The translations under genes and the position numbers were made by a program. A DNA stretch of 64,000 nt, taken from contig NZ_JAPEPT010000001.1 in the NCBI RefSeq assembly GCF_026339995.1, positions 186,001 through 250,000 of the forward strand, in the 5' to 3' direction. Shown here piece by piece: positions 36,725-45,494 of the stretch. The notes under the pieces are model-generated. The model saw only the letters and a list, made by a program, of their open reading frames with translations, was not told where the DNA came from and searched no databases. Each line of letters begins with the position of its first letter. The stretch's first letter is position 1. The stretch comes from Streptomyces sp. NBC_01481. Its GTDB lineage: Bacteria; Actinomycetota; Actinomycetes; Streptomycetales; Streptomycetaceae.

Positions 36725-37929
36725 ATGACCATCGCCATGCCCTGGCCGCCACCGACGCACATGGTCTCCAGACCGAACTGCTTGTCGTGGAACTGGAGGC
36801 TGTTGATCAGCGTGCCGGTGATCCGCGCGCCGGTCATGCCGAAGGGGTGGCCGACGGCGATGGCGCCACCGTTGACGTTGACCTTCTCCAGGTCCAGGCC
36901 GAGGTCCCGGTAGGAGGGGATGACCTGGGCGGCGAAGGCCTCGTTGATCTCGGCGAGGTCGATGTCGCCGACGGTCAGGCCCGCCCGCTTCAGCGCCTGC
37001 TTGGAGGCCTCGACCGGGCCGTAGCCCATGATCTCGGGGGACAGGCCGGAGACGCCGGTGGAGACGATCCGGGCGAGCGGGGTCAGACCCAGCTCGCGCG
37101 CCTTGGTGTCGGACATGATCACCAGGGCGGCGGCGCCGTCGTTGAGCGGGCAGCAGTTTCCGGCGGTGACGAAGCCGTCGGGACGGAAGACCGGCTTCAG
37201 GCCCTGCACGGCCTCCAGGGTGACGCCCGCGCGGGGGCCGTCGTCCTTGGAGACGACCGTGCCGTCCGGGGTCGTCACAGGGGTGATCTCGCGCTCCCAG
37301 AAGCCGTTCTTGAGGGCTTCCTCGGCGAGGTTCTGCGACCGTACGCCGAACTCGTCCATGTCCTGGCGGGTCACGCCCTTGAGGCGGGCCAGGTTCTCGG
37401 CGGTCTGACCCATGGTGATGTACGCGTCGGGGACCAGGCCGTCCTCGCGGGGGTCGTGCCAGTCGGCGGCGCCGTTCTCGGCGACGGAGGCGGTACGGGC
37501 CTCGGCCTCGGCGAAGAGCGGGTTGTGCGTCTCCGGAAGGCTGTCGGAGTTGCCCTTCACGAACCGGGACACCATCTCGACACCGGCGGAGATGAAGACG
37601 TCGCCCTCGCCGGCCTTGATGGCGTGCAGCGCCATGCGGCTGGTCTGCAGGGAGGAGGAGCAGTAGCGGGTGACCGTACAGCCGGGAAGGTGGTCCATCC
37701 CCATCTGCACGGCGACGATGCGACCGAGATTGTGCCCCTGCTCGCCACCGGGCAGGCCGCAGCCGAGCATCAGGTCGTCGATGTCCTTGGGGTCGAGCTC
37801 GGGGACCTTGGCGAGGGCGGTCTGAATGATGGTGGCGGTCAGATCGTCGGCACGCAGGTCCTTCAGGGAGCCCTTGAAGGCCCGGCCGATGGGGGAGCGG
37901 GCGGCACTGACGATCACGGCTTCGGGCAT
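36709..37929 (-). CDS. Thiolase (acetyl-CoA C-acyltransferase)
   Basis: The protein has 406 residues. It carries out thiolytic cleavage or condensation of acyl-CoA in fatty-acid metabolism. The nucleophile Cys is in [11 protein letters not shown] (near residue 91), the second active-site Cys in [10 protein letters not shown] near the end, and the His in [17 protein letters not shown] is also present. Start ATG 37929 follows GGAG at six bases. The gene is monocistronic. A palindrome resembling TetR-type fatty-acid regulator operators lies 105 bases upstream. It could belong to beta-oxidation rather than acetoacetyl-CoA synthesis, judged from similarity to FadA/FadI-type sequences. Confidence 0.94.
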   Translation of the reverse strand: MPEAVIVSAARSPIGRAFKGSLKDLRADDLTATIIQTALAKVPELDPKDIDDLMLGCGLPGGEQGHNLGRIVAVQMGMDHLPGCTVTRYCSSSLQTSRMALHAIKAGEGDVFISAGVEMVSRFVKGNSDSLPETHNPLFAEAEARTASVAENGAADWHDPREDGLVPDAYITMGQTAENLARLKGVTRQDMDEFGVRSQNLAEEALKNGFWEREITPVTTPDGTVVSKDDGPRAGVTLEAVQGLKPVFRPDGFVTAGNCCPLNDGAAALVIMSDTKARELGLTPLARIVSTGVSGLSPEIMGYGPVEASKQALKRAGLTVGDIDLAEINEAFAAQVIPSYRDLGLDLEKVNVNGGAIAVGHPFGMTGARITGTLINSLQFHDKQFGLETMCVGGGQGMAMVIERLS

Positions 37930-38034
37930 CACGGCTCCAGGAGGTGAGCGGGGCGGGTAGGGGGCGCTGTCTGGGAAGTTACCGGTACGTATGGCTGTGG
38001 TCACGGGGCGGGGCGTGTGATGCGGGCCTCTTTT

Positions 38035-38052
38035 CTAAGCGAGCGCTCAGTT
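38035..38052 (-). promoter_or_regulatory. Possible TetR-family operator upstream of the thiolase
   Basis: The stretch CTAAGCGAGCGCTCAGTT contains the perfect palindrome GAGCGCTC flanked by AA and TT, 12 of 16 symmetric. It overlaps a minus-strand TAGAAA that could be the thiolase -10 box. Confidence 0.4.
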
Positions 38053-38761
38053 GGTGGGCGGGGTTTGTCCCCCACCCCGCCCCATCCCGAAACTGGGGGC
38101 TGCGCCCCCAGACCCCCGGGGTGGTGGGACGGCGCCCCACACCCCATACTCCTGCGGCTCCGCCGCGAAGCGAAAAACGCGGGGCTGCGCCCCAGACCCG
38201 CTGCCCGTCGGCTTCGCGCCTGCGGCTCCGCCGAGGAGCGAGATGCCTGAGCTGCGCCTCAGACCCCGGGCGGCTTCGCCGCGGAGTGAGAAACGCGAGG
38301 GCTACGCCCTGCACCTCGACCCTTGCGGCTTCCCGCCGCACCGGGACGGTGGGGTCGGCACCCCCTCCCCCCGGCGGCTTCGCCGCGGACCAGGAGGCGT
38401 GGCCATCGTGCCTGACGGGCCAGGGCTCGCGCCGTTCCGGTGGGGAGGGGCCGCGTACGGGCATCCCCTCATTTCAGGTTGCGCGGGCGGACCACGCGCA
38501 CCGCAGCCCGACCGGTGGGGAGGGGCCGTGAAGGGTCGTCCCCGCAGGCGATTGGCGGCCAACACCGGGTGCCCTTACGGACCCCTCATCGCCGCCGACG
38601 CCGAGGAGTCGAGCCCGTAGGGGCCCCGGAACCCGCACCACACGGCACCGGCGCACCCCGGAGCAGGACCATGAACGCCCGCACCGCACGGCGCCGGGCA
38701 CACCGGACCCGCGCCACGAACGTCCGCACCGCGCCGCACGGCATCGGGCAGGTCGCTGCCC
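38053..38761. repeat. Gene-free, repeat-rich interval (thiolase to SGNH hydrolase)
   Basis: This 700-base stretch has no credible gene although several frames stay open because of GC bias. It contains many short palindromes: GGGGGCTGCGCCCCC near 38095, and repeated CGGCTTCGCCGCGG, GCGGCTCCGCCG and CGGCTTCCCGCC variants from 38150 to 38400. It also has a near-tandem repeat of GGTGGGGAGGGGCC (38439 and 38513) and, near 38640-38740, repeated CACCGGACCC/GCACCGC phrases. This resembles the degenerate palindromic filler found in other streptomycete intergenic regions. Confidence 0.55.
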
Positions 38762-38762
38762 C

Positions 38763-38926
38763 TAGGGGGTGTCCGGCGGATCAGGCTGGGCTCGCGACGC
38801 CCTGCGACTCCGTCTCCTGCGTTGTCGTCGGTCGGCATGGCTCCGCCATGCCTCCCTCCTCCGCCTTGGATCCGAAGCCGCATGACGCCGCTCCCTGATC
38901 CAGCCTGATCCGCCGGACACCCCCTA
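38763..38926. mobile_element. MITE-like element copy 2 (perfect 25-bp terminal inverted repeats, CTAG ends)
   Basis: The left end 38765-38789 (starts GGGGGTGTCCGGCGGATC) is an exact reverse complement of 38900-38924. Both edges read CTAG, consistent with a duplicated TA or CTAG target. The body has no gene but shares CTCCCTCCTCCGCCTTG and the following layout with the copy at 17720-17914. Its right edge provides the TAG stop codon of the SGNH hydrolase gene. It is probably mobilised by a transposase elsewhere in the genome. Confidence 0.78.
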
Positions 38927-39946
38927 GCCCCGCCTCGCCTCCGGTGCCGGAGACGGTTCCGGGGTCGGTGCCGGGGTCGGGAGGCGGCGGCGTCGGCGGT
39001 GTTTCAGCAGGGCCCAGGGCGCCCTCGCCGCCGTGACCTCCGTGCCCGCCTCCTTCGCCGCCGTCGCCGCCGCCTTCGCCACCGGGAGCATGTCCTCGTG
39101 GCGGTCCGCCTCCAGGCGGTCCGACTCCGGCCAGACGCCGAGCACCGCGCACAGCGTCGGCAGCATCGCCATCGCCGCCGTCGCGTAGCCCTCCGCCGAC
39201 GGGTGGTAGTTGTCCGCGCCGAACATCTCCCGCGGGTTCGCCGCGAACTCCGGCCCCAGCAGGTCGCCCAGCGACACCGTGCGGCCGCCCTGCTCGACGA
39301 CCACGATCGTCTGCGCCGCCGCCAGCTGCCGTGAGACTCTTCGCGCCAAAAACCGCAGCGGCTGGTACACCGGCTCGATCGTGCCGAGATCAGGGCACGT
39401 GCCGACCACCACCTCCGCGCCCGCCGTACGCAGCCTGCGCACCGCGGCCGCGAGATGACGGACGGACTGCGTGGGCGGCATCCGGTGCGTGACGTCGTTC
39501 GCGCCGATCATGATCACGCAGACGTCCGGTGTCCGCGTCCGGTCCGCGAGCAGCCCCGTCACCTGTCGCTCCAGGTCGTCCGACTGCGCCCCCGGCAGCG
39601 CCACGTTGCGGACCTCCACCGCCCGCTCGGCCACCGCCGCCAGCCCGGACGCCAGCAGAGCCCCCGGTGTCTGGCCGGCCCGCCGTACGCCCTGCCCCGC
39701 CGCCGTCGAGTCCCCCAGTACGCCGAGGACCAGCGGATTGCTGCGCCCGAAGGCCAGCCCGTACAGCCCGTCGCCGCGGGGTGGAAGGGGGGCCGTGCCC
39801 CCGCCCACGGAGCGCTTCGCCAGCTGGACCTCCGCCAGTACAAGTCCCACTGCCGCCGCTCCGAGCAGGCCGATACTGCCGCCCCCGTAGGCCGCGCCCG
39901 CCGCGATGCGCCGTGCCACCCTCGCCCTCGACACAGTCCCAGCCAC
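38924..39946 (-). CDS. SGNH/GDSL hydrolase with N-terminal membrane anchor
   Basis: The protein has 340 residues. An N-terminal hydrophobic helix (YGGGSIGLLGAAAVGLVLAEV) anchors it or exports it. The SGNH blocks are visible: block I LGDSTAAGQG with the catalytic Ser, block III IGANDVTHR with Asn, and block V DNYHPSAEGY with the Asp/His pair. It is an esterase or lipase acting outside the membrane; the substrate is unknown. The tail is Pro-rich. The GTG at 39946 abuts a GAGGAG sequence, so the GTG at 39934 may be the real start. Its stop codon is the edge of a MITE-like element. Confidence 0.87.
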   Translation of the reverse strand: MAGTVSRARVARRIAAGAAYGGGSIGLLGAAAVGLVLAEVQLAKRSVGGGTAPLPPRGDGLYGLAFGRSNPLVLGVLGDSTAAGQGVRRAGQTPGALLASGLAAVAERAVEVRNVALPGAQSDDLERQVTGLLADRTRTPDVCVIMIGANDVTHRMPPTQSVRHLAAAVRRLRTAGAEVVVGTCPDLGTIEPVYQPLRFLARRVSRQLAAAQTIVVVEQGGRTVSLGDLLGPEFAANPREMFGADNYHPSAEGYATAAMAMLPTLCAVLGVWPESDRLEADRHEDMLPVAKAAATAAKEAGTEVTAARAPWALLKHRRRRRLPTPAPTPEPSPAPEARRG

Positions 39947-40059
39947 CTCCTCGTAGCTCAGCTTCAGTCACCAGCTAACTGCCCCGTGACAACCGTCGCC
40001 CAATCACACGCTGCTCCGCTTAGGCTGGCCGCATACCTACGGAGATCCCGGAGAACATT

Positions 40060-41448
40060 GTGCGTATCCACCACTCGATGATCAGTCTCGTCGGCAATAC
40101 CCCGCTGCTGAAGCTGAACAGCGTCACCACAGGCATTCAGGCGACCGTCCTGGCCAAGGTCGAGTACTTCAACCCCGGCGGGTCGGTGAAGGACCGGATC
40201 GCGCTGCGGATGATCGAGGCGGCCGAGGAGAGCGGGGCGCTCCAGCCCGGCGGCACGATCGTGGAGCCGACCAGCGGCAACACCGGCGTCGGCCTGGCGA
40301 TCGTGGCCCAGCAGAAGGGCTACAAGTGCATCTTCGTCTGCCCGGACAAGGTGTCCACGGACAAGATCAATGTGCTCCGGGCGTACGGCGCCGAGGTCGT
40401 CGTGTGCCCCACGGCCGTCGACCCCGAGCACCCCGACTCGTACTACAACGTCTCCGACCGGCTGGTCCGCGAGACGCCCGGCGCCTGGAAGCCCGACCAG
40501 TACTCCAACCCGAACAACCCGCGTTCGCACTACGAGACCACCGGTCCCGAGCTGTGGGACCAGACGGACGGGAAGATCACCCATTTCGTCGCGGGCGTCG
40601 GCACCGGCGGCACGATCTCCGGGACCGGCAACTACCTCAAGGAGGTCAGCGACGGCAAGGTCAAGATCATCGGTGCTGACCCGGAGGGCTCCGTGTACTC
40701 CGGCGGCTCCGGCCGTCCCTACCTCGTCGAGGGCGTCGGCGAGGACTTCTGGCCGACCGCGTACGACCGGACGGTGACCGACGAGATCGTCGCCGTGTCC
40801 GACAAGGACTCCTTCCAGATGACGCGTCGTCTCGCCAAGGAGGAGGGCCTGCTCGTCGGCGGCTCCTGCGGCATGGCCGTGGTCGCGGCGCTGAAGGTGG
40901 CCGAAGGACTCGGCCCGGACGACGTGGTCGTCGTACTGCTGCCGGACAGCGGCCGCGGCTACCTCTCCAAGATCTTCAACGACGAGTGGATGGCGGACTA
41001 CGGCTTCCTGGAGGACTCCGGTCCGTCCGCGAGCGTTGCCGACGTGCTGCGCGACAAGGAGGGCGGCAAGATCCCCAGCCTGGTGCACATGCACCCGGAG
41101 GAGACGGTCGGCGAGGCGATCGAGGTGCTCCGTGAGTACGGCGTGTCCCAGATGCCGATCGTGAAGCCGGGCGCGGGCCACCCGGACGTGATGGCTGCGG
41201 AGGTCATCGGCTCGGTCGTCGAACGCGAGCTTCTGGACGCGCTGTTCACCCAGCGCGCCTCGCTCGGCGACCCGCTGGAGAAGCACATGAGCGCGCCGCT
41301 CCCGCAGGTGGGCTCGGGCGAGCCGGTCGGGGACCTGATGTCGGTGCTCGGTGTTGCGGATGCGGCGATCGTGCTGGTGGAGGGCAAGCCGACGGGTGTG
41401 GTGAGCCGTCAGGACCTGCTGTCGTTCCTCGCCAAGGGCGGTAAGTAG
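40060..41448 (+). CDS. Cystathionine beta-synthase (PLP domain + CBS domains)
   Basis: The protein has 462 residues. The PLP enzyme domain (1-315) has SLVGNTPLLKLN, the PLP-binding Lys44 in GGSVKDR, TSGNTGVGLA, and the phosphate-binding GVGTGGTISGTG. Two CBS motifs fill residues 335-460 (VGEAIEVLREYGVSQMPIV, LVEGKPTGVVSRQDLL). It should condense serine with homocysteine to cystathionine in reverse transsulfuration. No N-terminal heme domain is present. A -10-like TAGGCT lies at 40021. It is divergent from the SGNH hydrolase gene. A very strong terminator lies 220 bases downstream. Confidence 0.93.
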   Translation: MRIHHSMISLVGNTPLLKLNSVTTGIQATVLAKVEYFNPGGSVKDRIALRMIEAAEESGALQPGGTIVEPTSGNTGVGLAIVAQQKGYKCIFVCPDKVSTDKINVLRAYGAEVVVCPTAVDPEHPDSYYNVSDRLVRETPGAWKPDQYSNPNNPRSHYETTGPELWDQTDGKITHFVAGVGTGGTISGTGNYLKEVSDGKVKIIGADPEGSVYSGGSGRPYLVEGVGEDFWPTAYDRTVTDEIVAVSDKDSFQMTRRLAKEEGLLVGGSCGMAVVAALKVAEGLGPDDVVVVLLPDSGRGYLSKIFNDEWMADYGFLEDSGPSASVADVLRDKEGGKIPSLVHMHPEETVGEAIEVLREYGVSQMPIVKPGAGHPDVMAAEVIGSVVERELLDALFTQRASLGDPLEKHMSAPLPQVGSGEPVGDLMSVLGVADAAIVLVEGKPTGVVSRQDLLSFLAKGGK

Positions 41449-41666
41449 CACTGTACGAACGCGGTTTCGCACAATCGGTACGCGCGCGACACGTTGGCGC
41501 AGCACCCGCTTAACACGCGTCCTGCACAGTGGTGGATGTCGGCAGGGGGACCGGGCAGGGATCCCGGCCGGCACCCACAGCGGCGTCTAGGATTTTCGGA
41601 GCGGCTCCCGGACCTCCCAAGACGCCCTGGACGCGGAGACCGGCCCTGACCCGGGACCGTGTCCCA

Positions 41667-41729
41667 CGCGGGGACCGCCGTCGTCCCGCCCCCCGGTTCG
41701 CCGGGGGTGCGGCGGTCCCCGCGTTTTTT
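41667..41729 (+). terminator. Strong terminator downstream of cystathionine beta-synthase
   Basis: A perfect 14-bp outer stem (CGCGGGGACCGCCG with CGGCGGTCCCCGCG) encloses an inner hairpin (CCCCCGG/CCGGGGG) and is followed by six T. It is the best factor-independent terminator in the window. The 41449-41847 interval has no supported gene; the 220 bases between the CBS stop and this terminator are either a long 3' UTR or a small RNA. Confidence 0.9.
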
Positions 41730-41847
41730 GCGCCTGAACCGGCGCCGCTCTCGCGGAGTTGGTTGCCCACCGTCGGGGTTCCTCAATGGATGGCTGCGGT
41801 GATCGTCGTTTCAGACACCGGACGCACCCGCAGCGTGCTGGGACCGG

Positions 41848-42264
41848 TCAGGTCTCCCAGTCGGACTTCTCGCGGCGGCTCCTCAACCACGGCCACCCCC
41901 GCGCCGCATGCACCGCGTTCACGCCGACGATTCCGAACCAGGCCACGATCAGGCCCTCCAGGTTCGCGTTGACCACGGCGATCGCCGACAGCGGGATCGC
42001 GAGGATCAGCGAGACGATCGCGAAGCCGAAGCGTTCCCCGAAGTTCGCCTCGGCGGACTGCGGCGGGCGGGCGCCGCGGGCCACCACCATCTGCTGCTCG
42101 GCGAGCTGGCGGCGTACACGGCGGTCCACCGTGCCGTCGAGCCGCTGCTCGACTTTCTCCAGAAACGATTCGACGAGCGCGGCGTCGTACTCCTCGCCCA
42201 ACTCGCGGCGGGCGTGCAGGGTGGCGTCGAGCTCCTTTTTGAGCTCAGGGTCGCGGGCTTCCAT
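41848..42264 (-). CDS. Small membrane protein of unknown function
   Basis: The protein has 138 residues. A charged helical N-terminal half (ELKKELDATLHARRELGEEY, ALVESFLEKVEQRLDGTVDRR) precedes two membrane helices (GFAIVSLILAIPLSAIAVV and GLIVAWFGIVGVNAVHAA). The same layout is common among actinobacterial proteins with no assigned role. It is divergent from the RpiR regulator gene and converges on the strong terminator. Confidence 0.72.
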   Translation of the reverse strand: MEARDPELKKELDATLHARRELGEEYDAALVESFLEKVEQRLDGTVDRRVRRQLAEQQMVVARGARPPQSAEANFGERFGFAIVSLILAIPLSAIAVVNANLEGLIVAWFGIVGVNAVHAARGWPWLRSRREKSDWET

Positions 42265-42368
42265 AACCGTTCACGCTAAGGTCGGGCGGCTGCCGCGTCA
42301 GTGGGGCTAGCCCCACTCTTTTCCCCTGGGCTACCTGCAGTGATCCCTTGCCGGGTCTGCATATCGTC

Positions 42369-42394
42369 ATGCAGAGTTGTCGGTGTCTGAATAG
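42369..42394 (+). promoter_or_regulatory. Possible operator upstream of the RpiR gene
   Basis: ATGCAGA and TCTGAAT form an imperfect inverted repeat with a ten-base spacer, and the right half extends to TGAATAG, the same half-site as in the hutU operator. It lies 33 bases before the ATG of the regulator gene, so autoregulation is plausible. Confidence 0.35.
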
Positions 42395-42426
42395 GACGTG
42401 ATGAACGACCTGACGAGGGGGATGGC

Positions 42427-43263
42427 ATGAGCGACAGCCCTGCCGCACGGCTCCAACAGCTCTTCGAGGGCCACCGGCTCACCCCCACCCAGCGCCGGAT
42501 CGCCCACAGCATGGTGCGCCGGGCGGCCGACGTCCCGTTCCTGTCCAGCGTGGAACTCGCCGAGGTCGCCGGAGTCAGCCAGCCCTCCGTCACCCGCTTC
42601 GCCGTCGCCCTCGGCTTCGACGGCTACCCGGCGCTGCGCAAGCATCTGCGGGAGGTCGCCCCCGCGGAGAGCGAGGCGGGCCACAACGGGATCAACGAGT
42701 ACCAGCAGGCCGTGCAGGCCGAGATCGAGAACCTGCGCCATCTCGCCGACCTGCTCGCCGACCCGTCGCCGGTCGAACGCGCGGGCCGTCTCCTCGCCGC
42801 CTCCCGTCCGCTGCCGGTACTCGGCCTGCGCGCCGCGTCCTCGCAGGCCCGCGGGTTCGCGTACTTCGCCGCCAAGGTGCACCCCGACGTACGCCTCCTC
42901 GACGAGGGCGGCACGATGCTCACCGACCGCATCGACGCCGCCCGCCTGGCCGGTGCGAGCGCCCTGCTGTGCTTCGCGCTGCCCCGCCATCCCAAGGAGG
43001 TCGTGGAGGCGCTGGCGCACACGCGCTCGGCGGGCCTGAAGGTGGTGACCGTCGCCGACTCGGCCTTCGCCCCGGTCGCCGGCCACAGCGATCTGCTGAT
43101 CCCGGCGGCGGTCGGCACGGGCCTGGCCTTCGACACGGCGTGCGCGCCGATGCTGCTGGGGCGGGTGCTGCTGGAGGCGATGTGCGACGACCTGCCGGAC
43201 GCGCAGGCGCGGCTGGAGGAGTTCGACGCGAAGGCGGCCGCGCGGGGGCTGTTCGTGGAGTAG
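42427..43263 (+). CDS. MurR/RpiR-family transcriptional regulator
   Basis: The protein has 278 residues. Residues 1-77 are the RpiR helix-turn-helix (LTPTQRRIAHSMVRRAADVPF, SSVELAEVAGVSQPSVTRF). Residues 110-260 are a SIS sugar-isomerase-like effector domain (LGLRAASSQARGFAYFAAK, LLCFALPRHPKEVVEAL). RpiR proteins usually sense phosphosugars; here the neighbourhood suggests control of histidine breakdown. The half-site TGAATAG occurs upstream of both this gene and hutU. A strong terminator follows. Confidence 0.9.
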   Translation: MSDSPAARLQQLFEGHRLTPTQRRIAHSMVRRAADVPFLSSVELAEVAGVSQPSVTRFAVALGFDGYPALRKHLREVAPAESEAGHNGINEYQQAVQAEIENLRHLADLLADPSPVERAGRLLAASRPLPVLGLRAASSQARGFAYFAAKVHPDVRLLDEGGTMLTDRIDAARLAGASALLCFALPRHPKEVVEALAHTRSAGLKVVTVADSAFAPVAGHSDLLIPAAVGTGLAFDTACAPMLLGRVLLEAMCDDLPDAQARLEEFDAKAAARGLFVE

Positions 43264-43266
43264 CGG

Positions 43267-43294
43267 GGCCGGCCGGAAACCTCTCCGGCCGGCC
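43267..43294. terminator. Bidirectional terminator after the RpiR gene
   Basis: GGCCGGCCGGA pairs exactly with TCCGGCCGGCC around a six-base loop in the 39-base gap between convergent stop codons. Confidence 0.85.
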
Positions 43295-43302
43295 GCGAGC
43301 GG

Positions 43303-43677
43303 TCAGACCTCCAGCTCGGCCTCGATCTTCTTCAGCTGGTGCCGGGCCATGGCGAGATTCGCCCGGTCCTTGTCGAGTGCCAGGTAGAGGAACAGGCCAC
43401 TGGCCCCCCGGCCCTTCATCAGCCGGATCAGGTGGTACTGCGTGCCGAGCGTGATCAGGATGTCCTCGATGCCGTCCTTGAGCCCGAGCTGTTCCATGGT
43501 GCGCACCTTGGCGCGCACCACATCGGTGTTGCCCGCCGCCGCCACGGACAGGTCCAGATCCTTTCCGCCGCCGATGGTGCCGAGAGCCATTCCGCTGGTG
43601 TAGTCGACGAGTGCGGCGCCGATGGCACCCTCGATGACAGTGGTGGCTTCCTTGAGGGCGCGTTCGGTGTTGGCCAT
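43303..43677 (-). CDS. Roadblock/LC7-like protein (cluster gene 4)
   Basis: The protein has 124 residues from the ATG at 43677. It has the profilin-like roadblock pattern [21 protein letters not shown] near the start and [37 protein letters not shown] at the end. It is closely similar in layout to the first gene of this cluster (VDWISGLALGALG, ILTTQSSYHLVHFV, FLHLWLDRDQGNLALARIRL), so the two are paralogues. Roadblock proteins bind and regulate Ras-like GTPases. No GTPase gene lies in this cluster. Confidence 0.8.
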   Translation of the reverse strand: MANTERALKEATTVIEGAIGAALVDYTSGMALGTIGGGKDLDLSVAAAGNTDVVRAKVRTMEQLGLKDGIEDILITLGTQYHLIRLMKGRGASGLFLYLALDKDRANLAMARHQLKKIEAELEV

Positions 43678-43734
43678 GGGATGCGCACTTCCTTTCCGTC
43701 TGCTGGTTGATCGTGATGGTGTGTCGGTCATGGG

Positions 43735-44121
43735 TCAGGTGTTCTCCGGTCGGTCGAGGGCGCCGTCCACCAGCTCGCCGATACGGGCGCCGGAGCGTCG
43801 GGCCTCGAGGTGGAGCCGGCCCACGTTGATGCGTGGCTCGGCCAGGAGGGTGAGGAGGGCCGAGGAACCCGCCGCGTAGGTCGCGACGTATCCCCGCTCG
43901 CTCTGGACCAGCAACTCGCGGAAGCCCCCTTGTCCGGTCGCCTCGGTGAGCCGCAGCGCGACGCCGAGCGCCGCGGCGGCCAGCGAGGCGACGCTCTCCG
44001 CCTCCTCGGTGTCGGCCGCCAGTACGAGTCCCTCCGGGCTGGCGGCGAGTGCGCCCGTGAGCTGCGGTACGCGTATGCGCAGGCGTTTCAGTTCTGCGAG
44101 CAGGTCTGCCTCGGCCCTCAT
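43735..44121 (-). CDS. Roadblock/LC7-like protein (cluster gene 3)
   Basis: The protein has 128 residues from the ATG at 44121, which follows GAGGAGAG at six bases. Its pattern is the roadblock type more like MglB or CvnB: VPQLTGALAASPEGLVLAADTEEAESVASL, ELLVQSERGYVATYAAG, LLTLLAEPRINVGRL. It differs from the other two roadblock genes of the cluster. It should bind a small GTPase, activating it or scaffolding it. It is 57 bases upstream of the last gene and 79 bases downstream of the DUF4388 gene. Confidence 0.8.
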   Translation of the reverse strand: MRAEADLLAELKRLRIRVPQLTGALAASPEGLVLAADTEEAESVASLAAAALGVALRLTEATGQGGFRELLVQSERGYVATYAAGSSALLTLLAEPRINVGRLHLEARRSGARIGELVDGALDRPENT

Positions 44122-44200
44122 GAGTGCTCTCCTCTCGGCGCGCAGCCTCAACGCGCGCCTCATGGCGGTGGGGAAAGGACCAGGTGGACGGAGCGGTGCC

Positions 44201-44968
44201 TCACAGGGTTGCCTCCAGTGCGTCGCGCAGCCGTCGGAGCATGGCGGAGTCCAGGACCGACGGGGGCTCGGTGGCGTCGGCGGCGGTGGTGGCGGGCCGG
44301 CTGGGCAGCGTCGACTTCTCGGGCGTCTCGATGAGCCCGTCGGCGGCCAGCCTCCGTACCTCGATGAGGGTGTTGAAGGCGGGGCGCCCGAGTGCTCTGG
44401 CGATGGCGGCCGGGGTGCGTACGCCGTCGGCGAGGTCGAGCAGGGACTGCCTGAGCGGGCTGACCGCCCGCGCCGCGGGGTGCGCGCGGCGCTCCACCGG
44501 AGCGGTGTCGACCGTGGGGTGGGGCCACACGGAGTCCAGCAGTCGGCCGCGCCGCCTGGCCTCGCGTTCCACGATCTCGGTGGGCACCGGCCGTACCCGG
44601 CCGATCCAGTGGACGACCCCGTAGCGGAAGCGGGTCGGCCCGCCGGTCGGCGCGAGCGCGAAGAAGGCCGCGTCGAACAGCGCGCCCAGATGGCAGATCT
44701 CCAGCTTGCCCCCGGCGACCTGGCCGCTGTCGACGAGGAAGCGGGCGACCTCGCAGCGCGCGCCCGCCTGCGCGACCGCGTCCGCCCAGCTGTCGGGTCT
44801 CAGCAGGCCGCTCGCGGTGAGCAGGACGTCGAGTCCGGGCGCTCGGGGGCTCTCGGCGTGCACGACCTGGCCGTCGGCGAGATACAGGGCGCCGTGGTCG
44901 CGTACCAGCACGCCCGTGGCGCGTTCGTCGGCGAGTCTGACGAGCATGGGGGAGACGGCCGCTCTCAT
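44201..44968 (-). CDS. DUF4388 (PATAN-type) domain protein (cluster gene 2)
   Basis: The protein has 255 residues. The first part has the DUF4388 pattern (LADERATGVLVRDHGALYLADGQVVHAES, LARFLVDSG-like, GALFDAAFFALA). The second part has a winged-helix-like region (SLLDLADGVRTPAAIARALG, FNTLIEVRRLAADGLI). DUF4388/PATAN domains act as protein adaptors in GTPase and two-component signalling. The ATG at 44968 overlaps the stop of gene 1 as ATGA, and the longer upstream frame is not used. The co-translation with roadblock proteins suggests a complex. Confidence 0.82.
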   Translation of the reverse strand: MRAAVSPMLVRLADERATGVLVRDHGALYLADGQVVHAESPRAPGLDVLLTASGLLRPDSWADAVAQAGARCEVARFLVDSGQVAGGKLEICHLGALFDAAFFALAPTGGPTRFRYGVVHWIGRVRPVPTEIVEREARRRGRLLDSVWPHPTVDTAPVERRAHPAARAVSPLRQSLLDLADGVRTPAAIARALGRPAFNTLIEVRRLAADGLIETPEKSTLPSRPATTAADATEPPSVLDSAMLRRLRDALEATL

Positions 44969-45333
44969 GCGAGCACCAGCCCCTCGGCGAGACTGCGCAG
45001 CCGTATTCGGGCCAGTGCGAGATTGCCCTGGTCCCGGTCGAGCCACAGATGCAGGAACACGGTGCTGTCGAAGCCGGTCTGAACGAAATGCACCAGGTGG
45101 TAGGAGCTCTGGGTGGTGAGGATGAGGTCCTCGACCGAGGGGCCCTTCTCGGTGGCGTATTCGGTGGCCATCCTGGCCAGTTCGGCGGTCTCCGCGGCGG
45201 TGGCCTCGTGGTCGTCGCCGGCGGACTCACCGAGTGCGCCGAGCGCGAGTCCGCTGATCCAGTCCACGAGGGACGCCCCGCGCGCGCCCGGTACCGTCAT
45301 GGCCGCCAGCAGACACTCGTCGATTCCGGGCAC
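44965..45333 (-). CDS. Roadblock/LC7-like protein (cluster gene 1)
   Basis: The protein has 122 residues from the GTG at 45333, which lies five bases after GGGAG; a GTG at 45354 is in frame but overlaps that SD. The pattern is GASLVDWISGLALGALGE, ILTTQSSYHLVHFVQTGFD and LWLDRDQGNLALARIRLRSL, paralogous to cluster gene 4. It opens a four-gene roadblock/DUF4388 operon. An inverted repeat at 45424 lies upstream. Confidence 0.8.
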   Translation of the reverse strand: MPGIDECLLAAMTVPGARGASLVDWISGLALGALGESAGDDHEATAAETAELARMATEYATEKGPSVEDLILTTQSSYHLVHFVQTGFDSTVFLHLWLDRDQGNLALARIRLRSLAEGLVLA

Positions 45334-45423
45334 GCCGACTCCCTTTCCCGCCACGGCGTTCCGCGCACTGTTGTGCGGCGGTGACGGGGAGACTACGCAA
45401 CGTGGCCACGGGTGGGGGGAGTT

Positions 45424-45450
45424 GGGGCATTTTCCAGTGGAACATGCCCC
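45424..45450. terminator. 27-bp palindrome between the PLP decarboxylase and the roadblock cluster
   Basis: GGGGCAT and ATGCCCC enclose a second stem TTCCA/TGGAA, giving an almost complete 27-bp palindrome. It may end the decarboxylase transcript or be an operator for the roadblock operon, whose start is about 90 bases further on. Confidence 0.5.
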
Positions 45451-45494
45451 CGTCCCGGTAGGGTCTGGTGCTCAGGTGCGTGCCTGCGTGCGGC

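Noticed and set aside
36517..37947. 476-codon plus-strand frame over the thiolase
   Set aside because: Antisense shadow of a gene with all thiolase motifs.
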